Assembly (NCBI GenBank): GCA_025457985.1
Contig: JALOTI010000105.1
Coordinates: 1-6,856, forward strand
DNA from: Leptospira sp.
Lineage (GTDB): Bacteria; Spirochaetota; Leptospiria; Leptospirales; Leptospiraceae
Length of the DNA: 6,856 bases
Direction of reading: 5' to 3'
Both the position numbers and the translations under genes were made by a program. This document shows positions 1-6,778 of this stretch, in pieces (the stretch's first letter is position 1; each line of letters opens with the position of its first letter). The notes under the pieces were generated by a model that saw only the letters and a list, made by a program, of their open reading frames with translations, ran no database searches and was not told where the DNA came from.

Positions 1-1861
1 CACTAACCAAAAAGCCCGTTCCGAGGCCGTGTCCTGCAACATCACCTAACAAAACGATTGCTTTATGTGATGACAATGGAATTATGTCTAAGTAGTCACC
101 GGAAATCCCAACAGCAGGTTTGGAATAATAACCATATTCAATTCCCAAAATTTCATTAGGTGGAATAATTCTTAATGTACTATCTACAATAGAAGCTGTT
201 TGGATATCCCGCACAATTTTACGTTTTTGAATTTCATTTTCGAGAAGGGAATAGTTTTCGAGTAACATGCCCGAAATCTTTACGACTTCATTTATAAACT
301 TTAATTCTCCGATCGTGAAGTAATTGTTATTTGTTTTTTCTCCAAATAAAATCATTGCACGAATATTCTTTTTATTACTGGAAGAATCATAAGCAGGGAA
401 TGCCAATTGGACATTCATACCTTTTAAAAAATTATATAAAGTTTCGCGAAAACCTATCCCATATTCTAAATGTGAGGTGACAGTCACTCGATCCGTACTT
501 GTAAAGTAGTTCCAAATCTCGGATTGAGAAGGAATTCTCACAAAGTTTACGTTTCGTAAATCTGTGCGGACAAACTGATCTCCAGGAATCAGGATGATGA
601 TATTACTTACTCCTAGGGTATCTTTAACTGTCTGATTGATCGACAGAATTGTTTTTCGCATCGACAACGGAGCAGAAAGGAGGCTGGTAATCTTGTTAAT
701 ACCTTCGCTAAGAATTGGATTTTTTTCAAAAAATAAATAATCGATAAGCTGTTTAATTTTTAGTTTAATGGGAATTAAATAAGCAGCGAGGATAAAAAGA
801 AAGAATAAGTTAAAAACCCATCTATCATTTAAATAAGGTATATCAAAAAAGAAATCTAGCAAAACAACCAATCCAATATACGCACCTGCAACTATTATTA
901 CGATTACGATAGTTACAATTGTTGGAGTAAAGATAACAAGAGAAGGCACAAACGTATATCTGTAAGTGCCATAAAAAAATAGAACGATAAATATTAGGTA
1001 ATTAAATGTAAATAAATATCTGTTAGTTGAAAACCACGGATATCCATCGAAGAAAATTATACAAAAAGGTACCGATATATAGATAAAAATGGAAGTCAGA
1101 AGAGTAATTCGTTTGATAAGTGCTTCACCTTTCGGCTTTGAGCGCAATATTTCGAATCCATTTATGGATATATTAATTAATCCAAAGAATACTGTAATCG
1201 AATGAGCAACGAGTAAAATCTTTTCTGTGAGTTCATTATCATTTGATTCCTGTGAAGAAATTAAAGCTAAAATGAAGGCGATTAAAACCTGTGGTAAAAT
1301 CCATTTGGACGGAATTTCTTTTCCCCTCAAACGATAGATTAAGTGATAGTTTAGAAAACTACTGATATAAAGAGAAAACACCAAAACAAAAAGCGACTTG
1401 TGAAATGCTAACAGGAAAATGTTGGAAATAAAACTGATACCCAGATTGAGAAAAAATGCAAAGATCAGAGTATCTCTTGTTGAATAGTAAAAATAAATTG
1501 CTACAGCGAAGCTAAAGAAGGCAAGAAACAAATCTGAAAAAAAACTTAGAACAAAATCTTCCTTCTGAAATGTTTGTAGCGGAAAACTAGCTGTTGATTC
1601 TTCACCCGATGGAGATTGAATTCTCAAAGAAATTTCTGAATACTCAGATTTATCTTTTGAAGTTTCTAATTGTTTCAAATCTTCCAGGTTTATCTTGCTT
1701 CCCCAGTACATTTGGTACTCATTTCCAATGTTTACAATGTAGCCAGAGGGATAGTAAAAGAAAGGAAGTCGTTTCTGTGTATCCTGGATTCCTAAAAATG
1801 CAAAGAACAGGATTAAAAAAAATAGTAGTGAAGAAATGATTGTAATCGTCAGTTCTCTCAT
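1..1861 (-). CDS. Membrane receptor with GAF and SpoIIE/PP2C serine/threonine phosphatase domain, partial
   Basis: I translated this frame from the ATG at 1861-1859 to the window edge. It is open for 620 codons, and its 3' end lies outside the window. Residues 2-23 form a first hydrophobic helix. Residues ~24-104 are a polar, probably extracytoplasmic segment. About eight or nine hydrophobic helices follow from ~106 to ~363, a layout like 7TM receptor proteins. Residues ~385-540 resemble a GAF domain. From ~550 the SpoIIE/RsbU-type PP2C domain begins (IQTASIVDSTL), with metal-binding motifs SGDYLDI (587-593, Asp589) and GDVAGHG (606-612, Asp607), both intact. These enzymes dephosphorylate phosphoserine or phosphothreonine on partner proteins such as anti-sigma antagonists; here the catalytic part should be cytoplasmic. 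The ATG overlaps the TGA that closes the shifted frame of the upstream gene, so the two are probably translationally coupled. Ligand and target are unknown. The far C-terminal metal ligand cannot be checked. Confidence 0.9.
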   Translation of the reverse strand, partial: MRELTITIISSLLFFLILFFAFLGIQDTQKRLPFFYYPSGYIVNIGNEYQMYWGSKINLEDLKQLETSKDKSEYSEISLRIQSPSGEESTASFPLQTFQKEDFVLSFFSDLFLAFFSFAVAIYFYYSTRDTLIFAFFLNLGISFISNIFLLAFHKSLFVLVFSLYISSFLNYHLIYRLRGKEIPSKWILPQVLIAFILALISSQESNDNELTEKILLVAHSITVFFGLINISINGFEILRSKPKGEALIKRITLLTSIFIYISVPFCIIFFDGYPWFSTNRYLFTFNYLIFIVLFFYGTYRYTFVPSLVIFTPTIVTIVIVIIVAGAYIGLVVLLDFFFDIPYLNDRWVFNLFFLFILAAYLIPIKLKIKQLIDYLFFEKNPILSEGINKITSLLSAPLSMRKTILSINQTVKDTLGVSNIIILIPGDQFVRTDLRNVNFVRIPSQSEIWNYFTSTDRVTVTSHLEYGIGFRETLYNFLKGMNVQLAFPAYDSSSNKKNIRAMILFGEKTNNNYFTIGELKFINEVVKISGMLLENYSLLENEIQKRKIVRDIQTASIVDSTLRIIPPNEILGIEYGYYSKPAVGISGDYLDIIPLSSHKAIVLLGDVAGHGLGTGFLVS

Positions 1862-2042
1862 ATAAAATCAATCTCTTCAAATTTAAACTTTAGAATAGGT
1901 TCTCCATTTTGCATAATTGTAATGGGACCCTTATCCATACTAATCACATTTTTCCAACCAATACTGGCCACAACCTCTTCATTTTTTCTTGTTATACGAA
2001 ATTGAAGGCCTTCTTGGATTACAAACAATTCGCTGTATCCAA
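1858..2042 (-). pseudogene. Out-of-frame continuation of the upstream GAF/PP2C-like gene (probable frameshift)
   Basis: After the run of five A residues read on the minus strand (plus-strand T run at 2043-2047), the frame one base back from the upstream gene stays open for 61 codons and ends in TGA at 1860-1858. It starts IGYSELFVIQEGL and ends FKFEEIDFI. The stop overlaps the ATG of the next gene in the ATGA arrangement also seen between argJ and the upstream gene. Adding one A to the run would join residue 348 of the upstream protein to this segment and give a protein of about 409 residues. A separate short gene is possible (TTG start at 2028-2026, 56 codons), but I see no good ribosome binding site and no ATG or GTG near the beginning. 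I infer a one-base deletion, either genuine or a homopolymer sequencing error. Confidence 0.65.
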
Positions 2043-3086
2043 TTTTTGGAATGTTGAGTGAATCAGTGCTTTGATATCAGAAAATCCCTTTAAAATACGG
2101 AGTTTTGACTGAGAATAAACTACACCTAAAATGTAAGAAAGTAAAATCCCTATATGTTGGTAAGACCTTCCAGCATTCAAAACTACAAAGTACCATGATC
2201 CATCTTCAACCTGAAAAAACTCAATTAGGTTTCGATTTGTTCGTTTGAATGCTTCAATTTTCCAACCTGGTAACTCAGGAATCGTTCCTGTTTCTAATAA
2301 GTTTTGAACACGAATTGCATATTCAGCTTCTTTTTGATATTTTTTATTCTCCGAAATATGGTAAGAGAGAATATGGTTGTGAATTGTTACCGCTGATTGT
2401 CCTGCTAAGAGAGAGATACTATGTTCAGCATCTGGATTCGGAATATTCGAAACTGCTATAAAGCCGAACAATTTTTCTCGAAAGATAAAAGGATAAACAT
2501 AATTTGCATGAAGCTCCATAAAATCATAATTGATTTCGGGGTTTGAAACAGCATCGGCTACAGAAGCTCCATTTCTTCTAGAGATTAAAAACTCTTGAAA
2601 CGATTTTTTTACTTCTATATCTTTTGTAGGGCTTAATTTTTTTTGCCTACCACGAAAATAAGAATGAAAGGCAAAAGACCCATTGGGATTCAAGACTGCC
2701 ATTGTTCCCGATTGGGAACCAGTCAACTTTACCATATCTGGAAAAACATGTTTGACTAAGGCATCAAAATTGAATCTTTTGATCGCTTGTCTGTAACTTT
2801 CTTCATCTTCCGTAAGATATTCCGACAAAAATTTTAATCGAATCGACTTAGTTAATCTTTCAATAAACGGCAGATAAATGATTAAGGATACCGCACTCAC
2901 TAGTAAAAATGCTAGTTCCAAACGATAGGGAACGAGATTAGGAATTTTATCGAGGATTAGGAAATAAGTAACATAAACAAGTAAAATAAATAACGTGCGA
3001 GTTAGAATAGTAGTTATAGATACTTTGAGTTGATAACTCGATGGCAAAAAATATTTTAACGTATTTTTTAACTTGAAGAAATTCAT
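2019..3086 (-). CDS. Two-helix GAF protein with degenerate SpoIIE/PP2C domain (pseudophosphatase), probably truncated by frameshift
   Basis: This frame encodes 355 residues from the ATG at 3086. Two hydrophobic helices (~27-46 and ~56-73) are joined by a short loop. Residues ~102-242 look like a GAF sensor domain. A helix from ~245 leads into a region that follows the SpoIIE/RsbU phosphatase pattern (IRVQNLLETGTIPELPGW, then VEDGSWYFVVL). The metal-binding positions are lost: the usual GGDxxD is NRNLIEF (284-290) and the usual GDVSGxG is LNAGRSY (303-309). Phosphatase activity is therefore unlikely, and a regulatory or scaffolding role is an inference. The ATG overlaps the argJ TGA (ATGA), which implies coupled translation. 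The final residues after 348 (LDTANCL) appear to come from the wrong frame; the likely true C-terminus continues to 1858. The next gene encodes a membrane GAF-SpoIIE protein with intact motifs, so the pair may work together. Confidence 0.8.
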   Translation of the reverse strand: MNFFKLKNTLKYFLPSSYQLKVSITTILTRTLFILLVYVTYFLILDKIPNLVPYRLELAFLLVSAVSLIIYLPFIERLTKSIRLKFLSEYLTEDEESYRQAIKRFNFDALVKHVFPDMVKLTGSQSGTMAVLNPNGSFAFHSYFRGRQKKLSPTKDIEVKKSFQEFLISRRNGASVADAVSNPEINYDFMELHANYVYPFIFREKLFGFIAVSNIPNPDAEHSISLLAGQSAVTIHNHILSYHISENKKYQKEAEYAIRVQNLLETGTIPELPGWKIEAFKRTNRNLIEFFQVEDGSWYFVVLNAGRSYQHIGILLSYILGVVYSQSKLRILKGFSDIKALIHSTFQKLDTANCL

Positions 3087-4237
3087 GTTGTGTAATATGC
3101 GTTTTCTTTAATATAGCCTTCGGTAAAATCACAACTCCAAAAAGTTTTTTGAGAAAGACCCGTCCCAAGATTTACATGAATTTGAACTTCTTCATTAGAT
3201 TTTAAATAGGCTGACAGAAGTTTTTTTGTGTTATCATCTGCCCCTTTAACAGAAATTCCTCCTAAATAAATTTCTAATGTATCATATGGAATAGGCTCAT
3301 CAAAGACTTTACCGATAGCCATAACAAATCTTCCCCAGTTCGGATCTCCTCCATAGATAGCTGTCTTAACGAGCGGAGAATTTAAAATGGATTTTCCAAT
3401 TTTTGTGACCTGTACATCATCTCGACCATTTGTAACTAAAAGCTCAATTAGCTTTGTTGCTCCTTCTCCATCTCTTGCAATTTTCTTTGATAGGTCGATG
3501 GCAATTAGTTCTAAGTTTTTTTCAAAGACGGAGTCCGGAATTGATCCAAGAACGCCCGAACACATAAGGACTACAGTATCGCTTGTTGAAGTATCAGAGT
3601 CAATTGTGATACAATTATAAGATTTATCAACGACTCGACGCAAAATTCCTGTTAGATCACCGGACTCCGGTAAAAAATCACAAAGAATATAAGATAACAT
3701 GGTTGCCATATTGGGCTCTATCATGCCTGCGCCCTTGGCAATACCATACATAACACCAATTTTTCCTTCCGATTGAATTTCTTGGAACGATATTTTTTTG
3801 CGGGTATCCGTTGTCATTATCGCTTCCGCAACTTCTTCTAGATTCCCAGGTTTTAAATCGGATTTGATAGTTTGGCACGCGTTTAAAATTTTTTCTATCG
3901 GAAGGGGAACACCGATAACCCCAGTGCTTGATGGAAGTACGTCTTCCGGTTGGATACCCAAATTATTCGCAACTGCCTTACAAATTTCGAATGAATCTTG
4001 AATTCCTCGATCTCCAGTAGCTACGTTGGAATTTTTTGAATTGATAACAATGGCTTGTAAAATCCCGTCTTGGATATGTTTTTTTCCGACAATGATTGGT
4101 GCGCCGGGATAATTATTTTTTGTAAAAACTGCTGCCGCCTTACATTTGTTTTGTGAGTAAATTACAGCAAAGTCGAGAGTATTGTCCTTAATTCCTATAT
4201 TTTTTCCGAATGAAAAAAAACCAATGGGATATCTCAT
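3083..4237 (-). CDS. argJ: Glutamate N-acetyltransferase (ornithine acetyltransferase) ArgJ
   Basis: ArgJ transfers acetyl from N-acetylornithine to glutamate in the cyclic arginine pathway; bifunctional forms also use acetyl-CoA. Numbering here is from the ATG at 4237 (384 residues, normal for the family). Family motifs are all present: NSKNSNVATG (66-75), the SSTGVIG oxyanion-hole segment (Thr105-Gly106), TTDT (142-145), the self-cleavage site in GMIEPNMATML with nucleophile Thr179, IDSDTSTSDT, ARDGEGATK, and KTAIYGGDPNWGR (291-303). The precursor should cut itself before Thr179 into alpha and beta chains. I chose the ATG because AGGTG lies just upstream and the family usually begins close to this YPIGF segment; a GTG two codons earlier (4243) is possible. 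The gene sits between a PhoR-type kinase and two signalling proteins, with no other arginine gene in view. Whether it is mono- or bifunctional cannot be told from the sequence. Confidence 0.96.
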   Translation of the reverse strand: MRYPIGFFSFGKNIGIKDNTLDFAVIYSQNKCKAAAVFTKNNYPGAPIIVGKKHIQDGILQAIVINSKNSNVATGDRGIQDSFEICKAVANNLGIQPEDVLPSSTGVIGVPLPIEKILNACQTIKSDLKPGNLEEVAEAIMTTDTRKKISFQEIQSEGKIGVMYGIAKGAGMIEPNMATMLSYILCDFLPESGDLTGILRRVVDKSYNCITIDSDTSTSDTVVLMCSGVLGSIPDSVFEKNLELIAIDLSKKIARDGEGATKLIELLVTNGRDDVQVTKIGKSILNSPLVKTAIYGGDPNWGRFVMAIGKVFDEPIPYDTLEIYLGGISVKGADDNTKKLLSAYLKSNEEVQIHVNLGTGLSQKTFWSCDFTEGYIKENAYYTT

Positions 4238-4240
4238 AAG

Positions 4241-4245
4241 CACCT
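4241..4245 (-). promoter_or_regulatory. Ribosome binding site for argJ
   Basis: AGGTG is read on the minus strand, with AGG five bases from the ATG at 4237. It favours the ATG start. The alternative GTG start at 4243 overlaps this motif and would depend on a second AGG nine bases upstream of that GTG. Confidence 0.5.
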
Positions 4246-4262
4246 GATTTTACCTATTTTTT

Positions 4263-4291
4263 ATAGATTCAATACATTTACTAGAATCTAT
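4263..4291. repeat. Inverted repeat at the kinase-argJ junction
   Basis: ATAGATTC (4263-4270) and GAATCTAT (4284-4291) are perfect 8-nt inverted arms around a 13-nt loop. One arm contains the TAG stop codon of the kinase gene. The stem is AT-rich and weak. On the minus strand it is followed by A residues, so it does not have the T tract of an intrinsic terminator for the operon. It could be a weak mRNA hairpin that modulates kinase-to-argJ read-through, a protein-binding palindrome, or chance. Confidence 0.4.
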
Positions 4292-5652
4292 TTTTTAGGA
4301 AATTCGAAGCTAAAAATGGAGCCACCTTTCGGATTTGGACTAACGTAAACCTCTCCCGAGTGAAGCCTTGCGATATGCTTCACTATGGAAAGGCCGAGAC
4401 CTGTTCCTCCCTCCTTCCGAGAGCGATTTTCATCTACTCTAAAAAATCTCTCGAAAATTCGTTCCGCATCTTCTGGCGAAATGCCTATACCTTCGTCTAT
4501 TACTTGGATAAGAATTTTATCAGACTTTTCCTCTGCTTTGACGATAACAGTTGAACCCTCAGGACTATAAGCGGAGGCATTGGATATCAAATTCACTAGG
4601 AGATCTTCTAATAATAGCTGGTCCGCATGGACTTTAATTTTTGGAGGAATTTCAATCTGTAAGGTTTGATTTTTATTCGAATAGATTACACCAAGAGAGT
4701 CAGAAACATTTTGAACCAAATCCGATAAAGAAAACTCTTTGAGATTTAAGATCGTTTTGTGGTTTTCCAATTTGGAAATAGTTAACATATCTTCCACAAT
4801 TCGAATCAATCTATCCGTATTTCTTAGTATCGCATCTAAAAATTTACGCTCATTAGAATTCTCTTTTAGATTGAGTTTGTATTCTAGAGTTTCAGTATAA
4901 CCTTTGATAGATGTAATTGGAGTTTTTAATTCATGGGAAGCATTTTGAAAAAATTGTTCCCGGATCACTTGATTTTGTCTATCCTCCGTTATATCTAAAA
5001 CAACCCCAATAAACAATTGAATCATCGATTCTGATAAGATTGGATATATACGAACAGTATAGATATGATTTCCAACTTGGATTTCCGTTCTTCCTTCTTG
5101 GACTTTTTTAATTTTTGTCTCAATGAATTGTAATAACTCAGGATTATTAATTGAAGATTTTATATCTTTGAATTGAGAGTTTTTTTCTATCAGGGAATCG
5201 GAGATATTCCGATTTAGGAATAAAAATTTCTTGTTTCGATCAATCGCAAATACGCCCTCCTTCAGATTTTGTAAGAGGTAGTTGAATTTTTCTTTTTCGA
5301 CTGTAAGATCCAAAAACTGAACTTTAAGTCGTCTGGCCATTTCGTTAATTGATGAAGTTAAATTGGCCAACTCACGGATATCAGGTGAAGACAGTTCAAC
5401 TCCAAAATCTCCAGCATTGATATCTTTTGTTTTTTTTTCGATCATTGCCAAAGGATCAGTGATTTTGTGAGCAATCTTAATTGACATATAGAATGTCCCA
5501 AAGAGCGCCACTAGTACATATAAAAAAAGGATTATCGGTCGAATCTGCGGTGAAACAATATCCTCCACATACATAACACCAACGGCTAAACAAAATAGTA
5601 GAAGTAAAAGTCCCCAGTTTAGGAGGAGTAATGTGGAAAAAAAACTACGCAT
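4288..5652 (-). CDS. phoR: PhoR-type sensor histidine kinase (HAMP-PAS-HisKA-HATPase)
   Basis: This 454-residue membrane kinase has two helices (~8-28 and ~38-60) separated by only about ten residues outside. A HAMP-like linker (~55-112) and a PAS-like domain (~122-225) follow. The HisKA box is FFQNASHELKTP with phospho-acceptor His240. The ATPase domain shows the N box NLISNAS (354-360), the G1 box DEGIGIS (386-392), the F box FERFFRVD (400-407) and the G2 box GGTGLGLSIV (415-424). All catalytic motifs are intact. The tiny external loop and the PAS domain match the PhoR family, which senses phosphate through the Pst transporter and PhoU rather than by a large periplasmic sensor. The ATG lies inside the end of the response regulator gene (8-nt overlap), so the two are an operon pair. 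PhoR is the best assignment, supported by the Pho-box-like repeats upstream of the pair, but PhoR-like kinases with other signals share this layout and no pst or phoU gene is visible here. Confidence 0.9.
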   Translation of the reverse strand: MRSFFSTLLLLNWGLLLLLFCLAVGVMYVEDIVSPQIRPIILFLYVLVALFGTFYMSIKIAHKITDPLAMIEKKTKDINAGDFGVELSSPDIRELANLTSSINEMARRLKVQFLDLTVEKEKFNYLLQNLKEGVFAIDRNKKFLFLNRNISDSLIEKNSQFKDIKSSINNPELLQFIETKIKKVQEGRTEIQVGNHIYTVRIYPILSESMIQLFIGVVLDITEDRQNQVIREQFFQNASHELKTPITSIKGYTETLEYKLNLKENSNERKFLDAILRNTDRLIRIVEDMLTISKLENHKTILNLKEFSLSDLVQNVSDSLGVIYSNKNQTLQIEIPPKIKVHADQLLLEDLLVNLISNASAYSPEGSTVIVKAEEKSDKILIQVIDEGIGISPEDAERIFERFFRVDENRSRKEGGTGLGLSIVKHIARLHSGEVYVSPNPKGGSIFSFEFPKK

Positions 5653-6319
5653 CTCGGAATCGGTAGCCGACCCCGCGTATTGTCTCTAATCTCTCTTTTT
5701 CACTTAATAATTTATCACGAAGTCTTTTAATGTTTACGTCTACCGTACGATCTGTAACAAAAACATCTTTTCCCCAGATTCGATCGAGAAGTTTATCGCG
5801 AGAAAATGCCACTCCAGGATTCCCCGCAAATAGTTGTAGAAGCTTAAATTCGATCAAAGTAAGGTCAATTTCTGTCCCATCGACATACACTTTGTGAGCA
5901 GTTGGGTTGATTTGTATTTTTCCGGTTGTGATAGTACCAGCTGTCTCTGCGTTAGGCTCAGAATTGCGTCGAGTGACAGTTCTGACACGTGCCACTAATT
6001 CTCTGATGTTGAATGGCTTTCTAATATAATCATCAGCACCCAGTTCCAAACCAAGAACCACATCCGTTTCTCCGGTTTTTGCCGTAACCATCAGTATGGC
6101 TATCTGTGGGTATTTTTCTTTGATTCGGCGGCAAAGATCCATCCCGCCAATGCCAGGCAACATAAGGTCCAGTATAATTCCATCCGGTAGATTTTTCTCC
6201 AATCTTGGAAGAACTTCCATTCCGTTATGGCAAACTTCCACCTGGAAACCTTCCTCTTCTAGATGGAATTGGATAAGGCTTGCTATGTCTTCTTCATCAT
6301 CAACAACAAGGATTTTCAT
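5645..6319 (-). CDS. phoB: PhoB/OmpR-family response regulator
   Basis: This is a 224-residue two-component regulator of normal length. The receiver domain (~1-115) has the acidic pair Asp7-Asp8, the phospho-acceptor Asp51 in LDLMLPG, Thr79 in VTA and Lys101 in RKPF. The winged-helix DNA-binding domain (~127-222) shows LTLIEFKLL, the recognition-helix segment RTVDVNIKRLRDKL and the closing wing GVGYRF. It should be phosphorylated by the kinase encoded immediately downstream, whose start codon it overlaps by 8 nt. The recognition helix closely resembles PhoB/PhoP proteins (RTVDVHI type). The start is MKILVVDDE, the usual beginning of a receiver domain. No Shine-Dalgarno sequence precedes the ATG. 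Pho-box-like direct repeats and a -10-like hexamer lie immediately upstream, suggesting autoregulation and a very short leader. The family is certain; the phosphate role is inferred. Confidence 0.92.
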   Translation of the reverse strand: MKILVVDDEEDIASLIQFHLEEEGFQVEVCHNGMEVLPRLEKNLPDGIILDLMLPGIGGMDLCRRIKEKYPQIAILMVTAKTGETDVVLGLELGADDYIRKPFNIRELVARVRTVTRRNSEPNAETAGTITTGKIQINPTAHKVYVDGTEIDLTLIEFKLLQLFAGNPGVAFSRDKLLDRIWGKDVFVTDRTVDVNIKRLRDKLLSEKERLETIRGVGYRFRDA

Positions 6320-6330
6320 GAATTCATTAC

Positions 6331-6336
6331 AATCTA
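6331..6336 (-). promoter_or_regulatory. Candidate -10 element of the phoB-phoR promoter
   Basis: TAGATT on the minus strand matches TATAAT at four of six positions. It begins 10 bases after the last of the three 7-nt direct repeats, which is the spacing used where a Pho box replaces the -35 element. A start about seven bases downstream would be near 6324, only about five bases before the ATG at 6319. That fits the absence of a Shine-Dalgarno sequence. Confidence 0.4.
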
Positions 6337-6346
6337 GTCGATTTCA

Positions 6347-6375
6347 GTTACAAAAGGAATACAAAAATATTACAA
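6347..6375 (-). promoter_or_regulatory. Pho-box-like triple direct repeat upstream of phoB
   Basis: Three 7-nt direct repeats are read on the minus strand: TTGTAAT (6375-6369), TTGTATT (6364-6358) and TTGTAAC (6353-6347). Each is separated from the next by 4 nt, giving an 11-nt period. The E. coli PhoB box is two CTGTCAT/C-type repeats with the same period and a 4-nt AT-rich spacer. A further TTGTAAT (6332-6326) lies 21 nt downstream, one base out of phase. The array fills most of the 66-nt gap before the regulator gene, so it is a likely site of autoregulation. Confidence 0.6.
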
Positions 6376-6385
6376 TTTTAAATCT

Positions 6386-6778
6386 CTATTTTTCCAACAT
6401 CTGATTGATGTCTCGGATAGCTCGTCTTTGGCTAAAAAAGATATAAGTTAAAAAGCTAAAAAACAGTAGAAAGCCAAGTCCGAAAACCCAGAGTAAAGAT
6501 CGTAATCTAGCCTGTTCTTTCTCAATCGCCTGGATCTCTTCCAAATGCGAAATTAAAAAATAAAACTGATCTGCCTGCTTGAATTCAGATTTTACTTCTT
6601 TCCGAATTTGAGAAATAAGTTCTTTAGATTCTTCCTTTGTTAGGTTTTCTATGATGGGGTACGTTTTGTCCAACTCCATTTCCAAAAGTTCTTTGGCTGT
6701 TGGAAGGGATTTTGGTTGGGTTTGGGAGAACAACGATACCGAAAGGCAAAATATAAGAATAGAAATTAGAAGTTTCAC
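6386..6778 (-). CDS. Small single-helix membrane protein with N-terminal signal sequence, function unknown
   Basis: I do not recognise this 130-residue protein. It begins with a GTG. Residues 1-18 (MKLLISILIFCLSVSLFS) look like a signal peptide with no lipobox. Residues ~20-93 are charged and helix-prone, rich in Glu, Lys and Leu (ELLEMELDK, TKEESKELISQIRKEVK, HLEEIQAIEKEQARL), so a coiled coil is possible. Residues ~95-115 form one transmembrane helix followed by SQRRAIRD, so the short C-terminus should be cytoplasmic and the helical part periplasmic. The preceding gene's TAA abuts the GTG with no gap, and GAAGAGG lies five bases before the start, so translation is well supported. It ends 66 nt before the response regulator. 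Its place in front of a two-component pair suggests, but does not show, an accessory role in envelope sensing. Confidence 0.75.
   Translation of the reverse strand: MKLLISILIFCLSVSLFSQTQPKSLPTAKELLEMELDKTYPIIENLTKEESKELISQIRKEVKSEFKQADQFYFLISHLEEIQAIEKEQARLRSLLWVFGLGFLLFFSFLTYIFFSQRRAIRDINQMLEK

Noticed and set aside
1594..1839. Plus-strand open frame of 81 codons
   Set aside because: It is antisense to the N-terminal part of the membrane phosphatase, which is open through the whole stretch. It shows no family pattern.
2040..2050. Programmed -1 frameshift signal
   Set aside because: The site C-CAA-AAA lacks a canonical X-XXY-YYZ heptamer, and I saw no strong downstream hairpin or upstream SD-like stimulator. 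A simple one-base deletion explains the data better.
2947..3168. Minus-strand open frame of 73 codons bridging argJ and the next gene
   Set aside because: It is in a different frame from both genes, which are well supported by motifs and by their ATGA junction.
4238..4287. Separate promoter for argJ in the gap after the kinase
   Set aside because: TATAAA and TAAAAT occur, but no -35-like hexamer sits at a proper distance. AT-rich DNA gives such matches by chance.
4263..4296. Intrinsic terminator (hairpin followed by T run)
   Set aside because: The T run follows the stem only on the plus strand, where there is no gene to terminate. On the transcribed strand the stem is followed by A residues, and it is AT-rich and weak.
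6096..6404. Plus-strand open frame of 102 codons
   Set aside because: It lies antisense over the response regulator, whose receiver motifs are clear. Its translation is Ser/Arg-rich without recognisable features.
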